DNA from: Adenanthera pavonina
Lineage: Eukaryota > Streptophyta > Magnoliopsida > Fabales > Fabaceae
Direction of reading: 5' to 3'
Assembly: GCA_026686845.1 (NCBI GenBank)
Contig: JAIVEN010000024.1
Span: forward strand, 7,427,501-7,491,500
Length of the DNA stretch: 64,000 nt
Part shown: positions 35,373 through 43,724 of the stretch, piece by piece
How positions within the stretch are numbered: the stretch's first letter is position 1
Layout: each line of letters opens with the position of its first letter
Made by a program: the position numbers and the translations under genes
Notes under the pieces: model-generated
Told to the model about the DNA's origin: nothing
The model's input: only the letters and a program-made list of their open reading frames with translations
The model's database searches: none

Positions 35373-36989
35373 TTACAATTCATTGGGATTTACCATTCCC
35401 AATTCTCTTCTTATTTTGCAATGCCTGTCTTCTGGTAGAGGTTTGGTGAGTACATCAGCTACTTGATCCTCTGTTGGGATGTATTCCAGCTTAACTTCTC
35501 CTTTCAGAACGTGATCCCTTATGAAGTGGTGCCTAACCTCAATATGTTTCGTCCTTGAGTGCATGACAGGATTCTTAATGATGTTTATGGCACTTTGATT
35601 ATCACACATGATGGGTATCTCTTTCATTTTAACCTCAAGATCTTCAAGTTGCTGCTTCATCCAGATGACTTGGGCACAACAGCTTCCAGCTGCAACATAC
35701 TCAGCTTCTGCAGTGGATAGAGCTACACTGTTTTGCTTTTTGCTGAACTATGAAACCAAGGACCCTCCAAGAAACTGACAAGTTCCACTTGTGCTTTTTC
35801 TGTCAGTTTTGGATCCTGCAAAATCAGCATCTGTGTATCCTTTGAGATCTTCTCCATTGCCTTTTGGATACCAAAGACCCATCTGTGATGTTCTAATTAG
35901 ATATCTGAAAATTCTTTTCACAGCTGTTGCATGGGTTTCTTTGGGGCATGATTGGAACCTTGCACACATGCAGACACTGAACATAATGTCAGGTCTGCTG
36001 GCGGTTAGGTACAGCAGGGATCCAATCATTCTTCTGTATTGAGTAATGTCAAACATTTTCCCATTTTCATCCATGTCCAGTTTGGTTGCAGTAGCCATAG
36101 GTGTTCCCGTTGGCTTGGCATTCTCCATTCCAAACTTCTTTAACAGCTCCTTTAGATACTTGGATTGACTAAGAAAGATACCATCATTAAGCTGTCTGAT
36201 TTGCAATCCAAGGAAGAAATTGAGTTCACCCATCATAGACATCTCAAATTCTCCCTGCATTAACTTAGAAAATTCCTTGCAAAGAGTTTCATTAGTAGCA
36301 CCGAAAATGATATCATCAACATAGATTTGGACAATTAGTAAATCTTTATTCTCTTTCTTAGTGAATAAAGTAGTGTCAACTTTGCCTCTGTTAAATCCTT
36401 TTTCAGTCAGAAAGTTGCTTAATCTTTCATACCATGCTCTAGGGGCTTGTTTTAATCCATAAAGAGCTTTCTTCAGTTTATAGACATGGTTTGGTTTTGT
36501 AGAATCCTCAAAACCTGGAGGTTGATCTACATAAACCTCTTCCATGATATATCCATTCAGAAAAGCACTCTTTACATCCATTTGATATAGCAAAATATTC
36601 TTCATGCATGCATAAGCCAGCAATATTCTTATAGCTTCTAATCTAACTACTGGTGCAAAGGTTTCTTCAAAATCAATACCTTCTTCCTGATTATATCCTT
36701 TAGCAACCAATCTAGCTTTATTTCTGATTATTATTCCAGATTCATCAAGTTTGTTTCTGAAAACCCATTTGGTACCAATAACAGGATGATTTTTGGGTCT
36801 TGGAACTAAATCCCAAACTTGATTTCTTTCAAACTGATTTAGTTCATCTTGCATTGCCAAAATCCAGTAATCATCAGTTAAGGCTTCTTCAGCACATTTG
36901 GGTTCAATTTGAGAAATGAAAGCACAATTTAGCATTTGATCCCTTAACTGTTTTCTGGTTTTGACTCTCTCTTGAACATCTCCTATCAC
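35373..36989 (-). pseudogene. Reverse transcriptase-RNase H, family A
   Basis: This copia RT holds KWVFRNKLDESG, the catalytic MDVKSAFLNG (Asp about 138) and YVDD (about 223-226, in IYVDDIIFGATN). It continues into RNase H (YTDADFAGSKTDRKSTSG). A TAG replaces the Trp codon in SLVSW (about 35748), and the second half (QSAINIIKNPVMHSRTKHIE, ADVLTKPLPE) continues in the same frame to NPNEL. A TAA in place of the Gln codon (about 37011) separates it from integrase. Family B keeps both Trp and Gln, so these are private lesions. The element probably needs enzymes in trans. Confidence 0.9.
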
Positions 36990-37010
36990 TTGATCAACAG
37001 GATGATTCCT

Positions 37011-38504
37011 TTAATATCTCCAAGCTCTAGGGAGTTCTTGAGATGTTTCTTCATTATTTTCTTCATCAAACTCTTGCTCCTGGATATCTTCCTCTATGTT
37101 AACAGGTTCAGATATCTTTGGAGGTTCAGTTTTACTTTTATCAGAAATGCCCAGTTTTTCAAAATTGAAAGCAAGATCATCCTCATTGGTAACATGTTTT
37201 GAAATAGTTTCATTTTCAATGAAAACCACATGCACAGATTCCTCTACCACATTTGATCTTTTATTATAAACTCTATATGCCTTACTCCTACTAGAGTAGC
37301 CAAGAAATATACCTTCATCTGATTTGGCATCAAATTTACCTAGGTTTTCTTTGCCATTGTTGTGAATGAAGCATTTGCATCCGAACACATGGAGATGGGA
37401 CAGATTTGGCTTTCTCCCCTTGTACAGCTCGTATGGAGTCTTTCCCAGGATGGGTCTGATGTATGCTCTGTTGATGATGTAACTAGCTGTGTTTACTGCA
37501 TCAGCCCAAAACACTTGAGAAAGTTCCTTCTCATTCAGCATAGCTCTGGCCATCTCCCCAATAGTTCTGTTTTTCCTTTCTACTACTCCATTCTGTTGAG
37601 GAGTCCTAGGAGCTGAGAAGTTGTGGTCAATTCCATGCTCACTGCAGTACTCCAGGAAGTATGCATTTTCAAATTCTCCTCCATGATCTGACCTGATAGA
37701 CACAATAGAGATACCTTTCTCATTTTGCACTTTCTTAGCTAAGGTTACAAATGCATCAAAGGTATCACTCTTAGAAGAAAGGAATAATGTCCAAGTAAAT
37801 CTAGAATAATCATCAACAATTACAAGCACATACAGATTACCACCAAGACTCTTTACCCTAGAAGGTCCAATTAAGTCCATATGCAGCAATTCAAGTGGTC
37901 TTGTTGTGGAAACTATGTTTTTAGATTTGAAGGATGATTTAATTTGTTTTCCTTTTAAGCATGCATCACATTCTTTATCCTTTTCAAAAGATATTTTTGG
38001 CAAACCAGTAACTAGCTCATTTTTAACCAGTTTAGACACCTGATTCATATTAACATGAGCTAATCTCCTATGCCATAACCAACTATCATTATTTTGACTG
38101 ATTAAGCATACAGAATCTAAAGGGGGAAGTTCATCAAGGTCAATAGTGTAGCAGTTACCATCCCTTTGAGCTTTTAAGATTACTTTGTGATCACTTTTTC
38201 TGATGACCAGGCAAAACTTTGAGTCAAACAGCACCCAGTTTCCTCTATCACAGGTTTGACTCACGCTTAGCAAATTATGGTTGAGGCCAATTACAAACAG
38301 CACCTCTTCAATGGATGTTTCTGGATTTTTCCCCACAATGCCAATTCCAATGATTTTGCCATATTGATCACCTCCAAATGTCACTTTTCCTCCTTTCTTG
38401 TCTCTAAGGGTGATGAACTTCTCCTTATCACCAGTCATGTGGCTTGAGCAGGCACTGTCCATATACCATTTGTTGCTTTTCTTAGCTTTGAGACAGACCT
38501 GCAA
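37011..38504 (-). CDS. Protease-integrase part of pol, family A
   Basis: An open 497-codon segment of the copia polyprotein. The protease active site is WYMDSACSSH (Asp about 16). The GAG-pre-integrase zinc module has H145, H150, C179 and C182. The integrase core has MDLIGPS (D210), RSDHGGEFEN (D273) and GVVERKNR (E309), a complete D-D-E set. The integrase C-terminal region follows (GYSSRSKAYRVYNKRS). The frame differs from gag, overlaps only its last codons and has no good ATG at its start. It is presumably made by frameshifting or from a spliced RNA, so the start given is only the edge of the open frame. Confidence 0.9.
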   Translation of the reverse strand: MQVCLKAKKSNKWYMDSACSSHMTGDKEKFITLRDKKGGKVTFGGDQYGKIIGIGIVGKNPETSIEEVLFVIGLNHNLLSVSQTCDRGNWVLFDSKFCLVIRKSDHKVILKAQRDGNCYTIDLDELPPLDSVCLISQNNDSWLWHRRLAHVNMNQVSKLVKNELVTGLPKISFEKDKECDACLKGKQIKSSFKSKNIVSTTRPLELLHMDLIGPSRVKSLGGNLYVLVIVDDYSRFTWTLFLSSKSDTFDAFVTLAKKVQNEKGISIVSIRSDHGGEFENAYFLEYCSEHGIDHNFSAPRTPQQNGVVERKNRTIGEMARAMLNEKELSQVFWADAVNTASYIINRAYIRPILGKTPYELYKGRKPNLSHLHVFGCKCFIHNNGKENLGKFDAKSDEGIFLGYSSRSKAYRVYNKRSNVVEESVHVVFIENETISKHVTNEDDLAFNFEKLGISDKSKTEPPKISEPVNIEEDIQEQEFDEENNEETSQELPRAWRY

Positions 38505-38512
38505 AATAATGT

Positions 38513-40312
38513 TTATGTTTTCCTTTTAGGTACCCAAATTTGCTTGGGTCCTTTTCGGTCAGTAGGTATTTCCCTAGATGTAGATGCAATTTTGGGAACC
38601 CATTCAACTTTCCTGCCAAGTTCATTTTTCTTTAAAATACAGGAACTGGAAATGTGTCCCTTTTTGTTGCAGAAATGACAGGTAGTGAAAGGGCTGCTAG
38701 ATTGAGATGCAGGAAGAAAATAGTGCAGATAATACTTTAGTTTAGCATGCCTTGGTTGATCATATGTTTCAATGTGAGGTGATGCATTAACTTTCTTTTT
38801 ATTGTTCTTGGCATGCACAAAATGTCTCATGTATGCATTCTGATTTTTCTTCCTAATCTTTTCTTTGACAGCACATGGATCATAGCCAAGACCAGCTTTT
38901 CCTTGTGATATTCTTTGGCTCCCCATCAAGGCAAACAGCATATCTTTACCTTTAGTGAGCCTAGACATGCTTTTAACTAGATACTCATTAATTTGCTTAA
39001 GTTCAGTGCATGAAGTGCAGCAAACAGATTCAGAAGTAGGTAAAGAAGCAGTTTCAGAAACTATGCCTTGAGACTCCATCTTCCTTATCTTTTTCTTTGC
39101 CAATTTCAGTTCTTTAGCAACTTTAATGAATTCATCATACAGCTCATGAAATGCATCCAGTAATTCAGAATAGGAAGGTTCAGATTCATATACCTCTTCA
39201 TCCTGATCACTGCTGTATGAGGGTGTAGCTTCTTCAGAAGCAAGTGCCATCAGACAAATGTTGGCAATCTCTTCTTCATCTTCTTCTTCCTCATCTGAGC
39301 TGTTACCCCATATGGATGAGATGTAGGCTTTCTTCTTTTTCCCTTTGTCAGCACCTTTCTTTTCTTTTTCTTGCTTTCTGAGGAATTGGGGACAGTCCCA
39401 TTTTATGTGTCCCTGCTTCTTGCACTCATAGCAAGTCACAGGTTCTTTTGTCTCTTTCTTGTTTTCCCCAGCAGTTACCTTCTTGAAGAATCTTTTGTTC
39501 TTCTTCTTGCTGTAGAATCTTCCGAATTTTCTGACCATCATAGCCAGAGTTTCATCATCAAGTTCATCCTCTTCGTTAGATTCTTCTTCCTTTTCATCAG
39601 CAGTTTTAAGAGCAATGCCTTTCTTCTTTCTGTCCAGCCCGACTTCCTTGAGAGCTTTGATTTTTCCTTCATACTCCTCAAGGCTCCCGAAGAGAGCTGT
39701 GACAGAGGCCATTGATTCTCCTCTGGCTTCTTCTATTGCTGTCACCTTGGGCTGCCATTCCAGAGGGAGAGCTCTGAGAATTTTTCTCACTTTCTCTGAT
39801 TGAGTGTATTCCTTTCCTAAGCTCTTTAGTTGATTTACAATGAGAGTGAATTTCTTTTGGAGCTCCTTTACAGTTTCTCCTTCAGCCATTCTGAAGCTTT
39901 CATACTCTCCAATGCACGTGTTTAGTCTGTTCTCCCTGACTCCAGATGTTCCTTCATGTGCAATCTGCAGAGTATCCCACATTCCTTTTGCAGTGGTGCA
40001 TTGCGAGACTCTGTAGAATTCATCCTGGTTCAGGGCACTGACTAAACAATGCTTTGCTTTGAAATTTAGTAGGATTCTCCTTCTGTCTTCATCATTCCAT
40101 TCTGCTTCCAGCTTCTCTTTGTATCTTCCATCTTCAGTTGGAGCCATTGGGACGAAATCTCCTTTATCAATGACTGACCAGATGTCAAGATCAATTGATT
40201 GGAGGTAGATCTGCATCCTCATCTTCCAGTACCCATAATGCTCTCCACTGAAGCCTGGTGGTCTGTTAGTGTTGTTCCCTTCAGGAAGTATATTCTCTCC
40301 AAAGCCAGCCAT
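38513..40312 (-). CDS. Gag, family A (intact)
   Basis: A 599-residue capsid-nucleocapsid precursor. I chose the ATG at 40312 (MAGFGENILPEG) because family B has the same start. The upstream open codons overlap the primer site and begin with a non-ATG. Parts in order are the copia gag core (NNTNRPPGFSGEHYGYWK; CLVSALNQDEFYRVSQCTT), a Lys-rich and acidic region, a CCHC knuckle CYECKKQGHIKWDC at about 294-307, a long acidic and coiled-coil-like region, and a second CCHC knuckle CHFCNKKGHISSSC at about 545-558 near the C-terminus. It assembles particles around element RNA. It is the only undamaged full protein of the element. Confidence 0.93.
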   Translation of the reverse strand: MAGFGENILPEGNNTNRPPGFSGEHYGYWKMRMQIYLQSIDLDIWSVIDKGDFVPMAPTEDGRYKEKLEAEWNDEDRRRILLNFKAKHCLVSALNQDEFYRVSQCTTAKGMWDTLQIAHEGTSGVRENRLNTCIGEYESFRMAEGETVKELQKKFTLIVNQLKSLGKEYTQSEKVRKILRALPLEWQPKVTAIEEARGESMASVTALFGSLEEYEGKIKALKEVGLDRKKKGIALKTADEKEEESNEEDELDDETLAMMVRKFGRFYSKKKNKRFFKKVTAGENKKETKEPVTCYECKKQGHIKWDCPQFLRKQEKEKKGADKGKKKKAYISSIWGNSSDEEEEDEEEIANICLMALASEEATPSYSSDQDEEVYESEPSYSELLDAFHELYDEFIKVAKELKLAKKKIRKMESQGIVSETASLPTSESVCCTSCTELKQINEYLVKSMSRLTKGKDMLFALMGSQRISQGKAGLGYDPCAVKEKIRKKNQNAYMRHFVHAKNNKKKVNASPHIETYDQPRHAKLKYYLHYFLPASQSSSPFTTCHFCNKKGHISSSCILKKNELGRKVEWVPKIASTSREIPTDRKGPKQIWVPKRKT

Positions 40313-40353
40313 CTTTGTTCCCGGACTGTGAAATCCTTTGAATGGGAATCCGG

Positions 40354-40365
40354 GCTCTGATACCA
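40354..40365 (-). promoter_or_regulatory. Primer-binding site, family A
   Basis: On the minus strand this reads TGGTATCAGAGC, a perfect complement of the plant initiator tRNA-Met 3' end. It is two bases from the LTR boundary. Confidence 0.95.
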
Positions 40366-40367
40366 CT

Positions 40368-42092
40368 TGTTAGCAAGGCTGACTTCCCAAGAGGGGGGGT
40401 GAATTGGGAAGATTGAAATTTTTCTGCACAAAGTGAAGCAAGTGAAGATATCACAGTATAATGAAAATAACGTGTGAAACAGAGCAAGCTGAAAAGTAGA
40501 GATAAGAAGAAGAAAACTCAGTGATTTATCCTGGTTCGGTCTATCCACTTGACCTACATCCAGTCCTCAAGACACCTCTTGAGATTTATCCACTATCCAG
40601 CAAGAATTTCAACGGGCTTCTTGCTAAAGCCACAGTACACGAGTATGCTCTGTTCTGAGCTCTCTCAAACTCTCTAAGCACTTTCTCTATGTGCTTCCCA
40701 ATCCCCTTGTGAATACCCCTCACAAGTAATTCTATCTTCCAGATGAAGAGTAGATTGTTTACAAATGAATAACTCTCTTGAATAGAGTGGATATGAAGGT
40801 TTAAGTACAAATAATGAGGTTGGAAGGGTAAAAGCTTTTGAGATGAAGATTCAGCAGAAATTCAGTATATACAAGTTTGATTTTGTTACCCACAACTTCA
40901 AATAATGTTATATTTATAGATTTTGATCTCAAATATCCGTTAGAAACTAAATCTATCCGTTGGGGAAGTTATCCAACGGTTACTCTGAAAAAACTATCCG
41001 TTTACCAACCGCATTTAATGTTTCTGACATACTGAAATTCGAATTTCGGTTGGCCAACAGACGAATTTCGAGGGAACCGAAGGTTAAAGCTTCCAACGTA
41101 AAAATGCGAAGTTCGTCTGTCCATAGAGTGAAATTCGAATTTCGAAACTCATAAAATCTTTCCACAATGTGACATACGAATTTTCAAGAAGAAAGATTTT
41201 CTGTTAAGTGTGAACAGTGTTTTTAATTTGCTACAGTGCCCTCGAAATTCAAATTTTGGATGCCCAAAATTCGTCTGTCCACTGAACGTTTAAAGAGGCA
41301 CAGTAGTTCACTTTCTTCGAAATTCGAATTTTGACAGAGTGAAATTCGTCTGTCAGAGAACAGTTTTGAGACTGAAATCACTCTTGATCTCAGATGAACT
41401 TTATCAAGCATTCAGACGAATTTCCTATATTTTCTCAAGTTTTGTTTTGTCTGAAATTCGAATTTTGAAAGAGTGAAATTCGAATGTCACAAAGTAACCC
41501 CTTTTTTGACTCAGGTGAAAATTCGAATTTTGCTAAGTTAAAGTTCGTCTGTCAGAGAGCATTTTCAAACCTAGTTTCTTCTTAATTTCAGATGAACTTT
41601 AGCAAAGCTTCAGACGAATTTTCTTAGTTTTCATAAATGACATTTTGTCTGAAATTCGAATTTTGAGACTGTGAAGTTCGTCTGTCACAAAAAGGCTTCT
41701 TTCAGACTTGATTGAAATTCGAATTTTGAAAGACCAAAATTCGTCTGACAGAGAGACACCTCTTCAGACTTATTCAGTTTTAGCTCGAAATTCGAATGTC
41801 TAAGGGCCAAATTCGAATTTCCAACTTGACAGTTCAGTTAAACTTTCAAACTTCGTCTGTTTGTGAGTATTTTTCAAATAAGTAAAGATTTAACTTCAAA
41901 TCAAGGTTTGAAAACGTCTTTTTCTCAAATCAAAATCTTTTACCCAATCTAAACAAAAACCAAAGATCCTACCAAAGATCTAATAGCAAATACTCAGCAA
42001 ATCTTCACTTGAAACAGCTTTGATCTCCTTTGATATCTTCAATCCAAGCTCTTGAGTGTTGGTTTGGAATCATCAAAACTCTTGATCCAACA
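40368..42092 (-). repeat. 5' LTR of family A element
   Basis: At 1725 bp this is equal in length to its partner. It holds the element promoter, with the inverted TATA box CTATAAATA at 40911-40919, an MSA-like site at 40972-40982 and the U3 motif array at 41022-41870. The R-U5 side (about 40370-40660) contains the GATTTATCCTGGTTCGGTC block shared with family B. Confidence 0.96.
40911..40919 (-). promoter_or_regulatory. LTR TATA box driving family A transcription
   Basis: CTATAAATA on the minus strand, at a canonical position between the motif-rich U3 and the conserved R-U5 block. The matching TATA boxes are at 30777-30785, 13411-13420 and 23564-23573. Confidence 0.7.
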
Positions 42093-42343
42093 TAATCATG
42101 TCCAACTTCCACTACTAAAAAAAAATTAAAAGGAGACACTGGACAGGCGGGTAGTTATTGATAAACGACAACGTCTAGCATAACTAACGACTTTGTCCAA
42201 ACTAGCCTCCAATGAAAGATGAGTGGCCACATGGAGACACAGACGCCTTCGCTGAATGACACGGAGGCGCTAATTACCAACGATGGTGACTACACTCAGG
42301 TGAGAAGCTTTAAGGCTGACATGAATTGAAAGCGTGAGTGTAG

Positions 42344-42510
42344 AAGATTGCTGTGCCAATTGCTTTAAACATACTCTGTACCTTCAGCATAAACTCCATC
42401 ACCTCCATCTTCGTTGGCCATATTGGCGACCTCAAGCTCTCTGACATCGCCATCCCCCTCTCTGTCATTGGCACCTTCTCCTTTGGTTTCATGGGTTTTT
42501 TCCTTCACTA
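42344..42510 (+). pseudogene. MATE relic, first exon piece
   Basis: It reads KIAVPIALNILCTFSINSIT, then SIFVGHIGDLKLSDIAIPLS, then VIGTFSFGFM. This is the first two membrane helices and the FVGHLG.L.LS signature of plant MATE proteins. Stops lie just upstream (TGA, TAG), and a TAA follows GFMGFFLH. Confidence 0.85.
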
Positions 42511-43102
42511 ATCTCTCTTTCCCTCTTTTAAATTGCATATAGGGAGTTTCAATTTTGTCTTGTTTAAAATTTTAGTCGTCAATTCTACACAATTTAAGGG
42601 AGTAATTAAGGCAATATTTATGTGAAGTAGACAACTAAGATCTTCAACAAAACAAAACTTGAACTTTTTGGATAGTGTAGAATATCCAAACTTTCATATA
42701 TATATATATATATTTCCAGCATCTTTGTGGTTATACTCCCTCTGCTCCGAAATATAAGTTCCATTTGACTAATTCATAGGAATAAAAAAAATGTAATTTT
42801 ACTTATTAAATCTATAAAAGAATATATTATTTTTCAATAGTACAATTGTACAGTTTCACAGGATTTCAAAGTAAGTCACAATGAAGTTGAACGGAATCTT
42901 TTTGTGTTTTGCTTAGATTTTCCCTAAGACTAAATTTCTTGCTATGCTTGAAATTAATTTCTAATATGAATGTGTCAGCTATAACATATATATATATATA
43001 CACATTCATTTTCAGGAATTCATGGACACATTTTTTTTCTGTTCCTTCATGTATATAGGAGGTTCTTAGACTCCTACTAACAAAACGAATGTTGTGTTTC
43101 AG

Positions 43103-43159
43103 CATGTATTTCAATGGTTAGAAGGCCATGTTATTTATTGGAATAAATGTAGCAATCAG
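43103..43159 (+). pseudogene. MATE relic, CMNINGW exon
   Basis: A short exon between an AG acceptor and a GT donor reads CMYFNG-stop-KAMLFIGINVAIS across the next junction. It matches the CMNINGWEGMLFIGINAAIS block, with the Trp codon changed to TAG. Confidence 0.8.
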
Positions 43160-43632
43160 GTATGCAACCGCAAGTTATGTCTCAATATTCTCTTCAAAAC
43201 ACAAACATATTAATTGACATATATACAGAGGCTAACTAGGCGTAATTTTTATTTTGGACTATATTTGGCACGAGACTTTGACATGTTTTCAACACAATAT
43301 TTATGATGCTGGAAAGGTTTTCTTTCAGAGATATGTAAGGTGTATGTCTGATTTAAATCGATTGAATCTGACTATAACAATTTAGTTGTATTTTTTTCCC
43401 CAACAAAAGAAGAGTAAAATTACAAATTTCATAACATTAATTGGTTCCAAAACTAATTTGGATAGTCCAAATAAGATGTGTATCTTTTATATCTCTGAAA
43501 AACACATCTCTAATGGATGTGTGAGTAATTCACATAATTAATATGCTTTCTTTCTCTATAGGTTATTTGCACATGTAGAGCATTTAAGTATTGTGTTTAT
43601 TTTGTTTATGAATCTATCTACCACAATATTAG

Positions 43633-43724
43633 TGTTAGATTTTCAAATGAACTTGGAAAGGGACATCCAAGTGCTGCCAAATCCTCAGTGTACATGACTG
43701 TGTTTAAATCTGTTATGCTTGGAG
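43633..43724 (+). pseudogene. MATE relic, VSNELG exon, cut by copia C
   Basis: It reads VRFSNELGKGHPSAAKSSVY and then MTVFKSVMLG. The RVSNELG.G.P..A..SV block is the hallmark of plant MATE proteins. The exon is interrupted at 43725 by the LTR of copia C, with the presumed target TGGAG/TGGAT. Confidence 0.9.

Larger units (their letters stand above)
30234..42092 (-). mobile_element. Young full-length Sirevirus-like copia element, family A
   Basis: This 11,859-bp element has two 1725-bp LTRs (8 differences by line-by-line reading, about 99.5% identical) and a perfect 5-bp target duplication TAATC (30229-30233 and 42093-42097). Reading leftward it has the primer site, gag, protease-integrase-RT-RNase H, a motif-rich spacer, an extra ORF of about 2.1 kb, the polypurine tract and the 3' LTR. 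The extra ORF, duplicated polypurine tracts and pol motifs fit the SIRE/Maximus lineage. Despite its youth it carries in-frame stops between integrase and RT (about 37011) and in RNase H (about 35748), and a frameshift in ORF3, so it is probably not autonomous. Confidence 0.95.

Noticed and set aside
38513..40366. Gag start at 40366
   Set aside because: That start is a GTG overlapping the primer-binding site. The ATG at 40312 is conserved with family B.
41022..41870. Heat-shock elements in the family A LTR (GAA and TTC words)
   Set aside because: The spacing in TTCGAA and GAAATTCGAA is not the GAAnnTTCnnGAA spacing required, so heat induction is not supported.
42110..42135. Additional CACTA end (CACTACTAAAAAAAAATT)
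   Set aside because: No matching opposite end or sub-terminal repeats could be located, so the match may be chance.
42735..42900. Complete Stowaway MITE in a MATE intron (CTCCCTCTGCTCCGAAATAT)
   Set aside because: Only one end is recognisable. The opposite inverted end could not be found.
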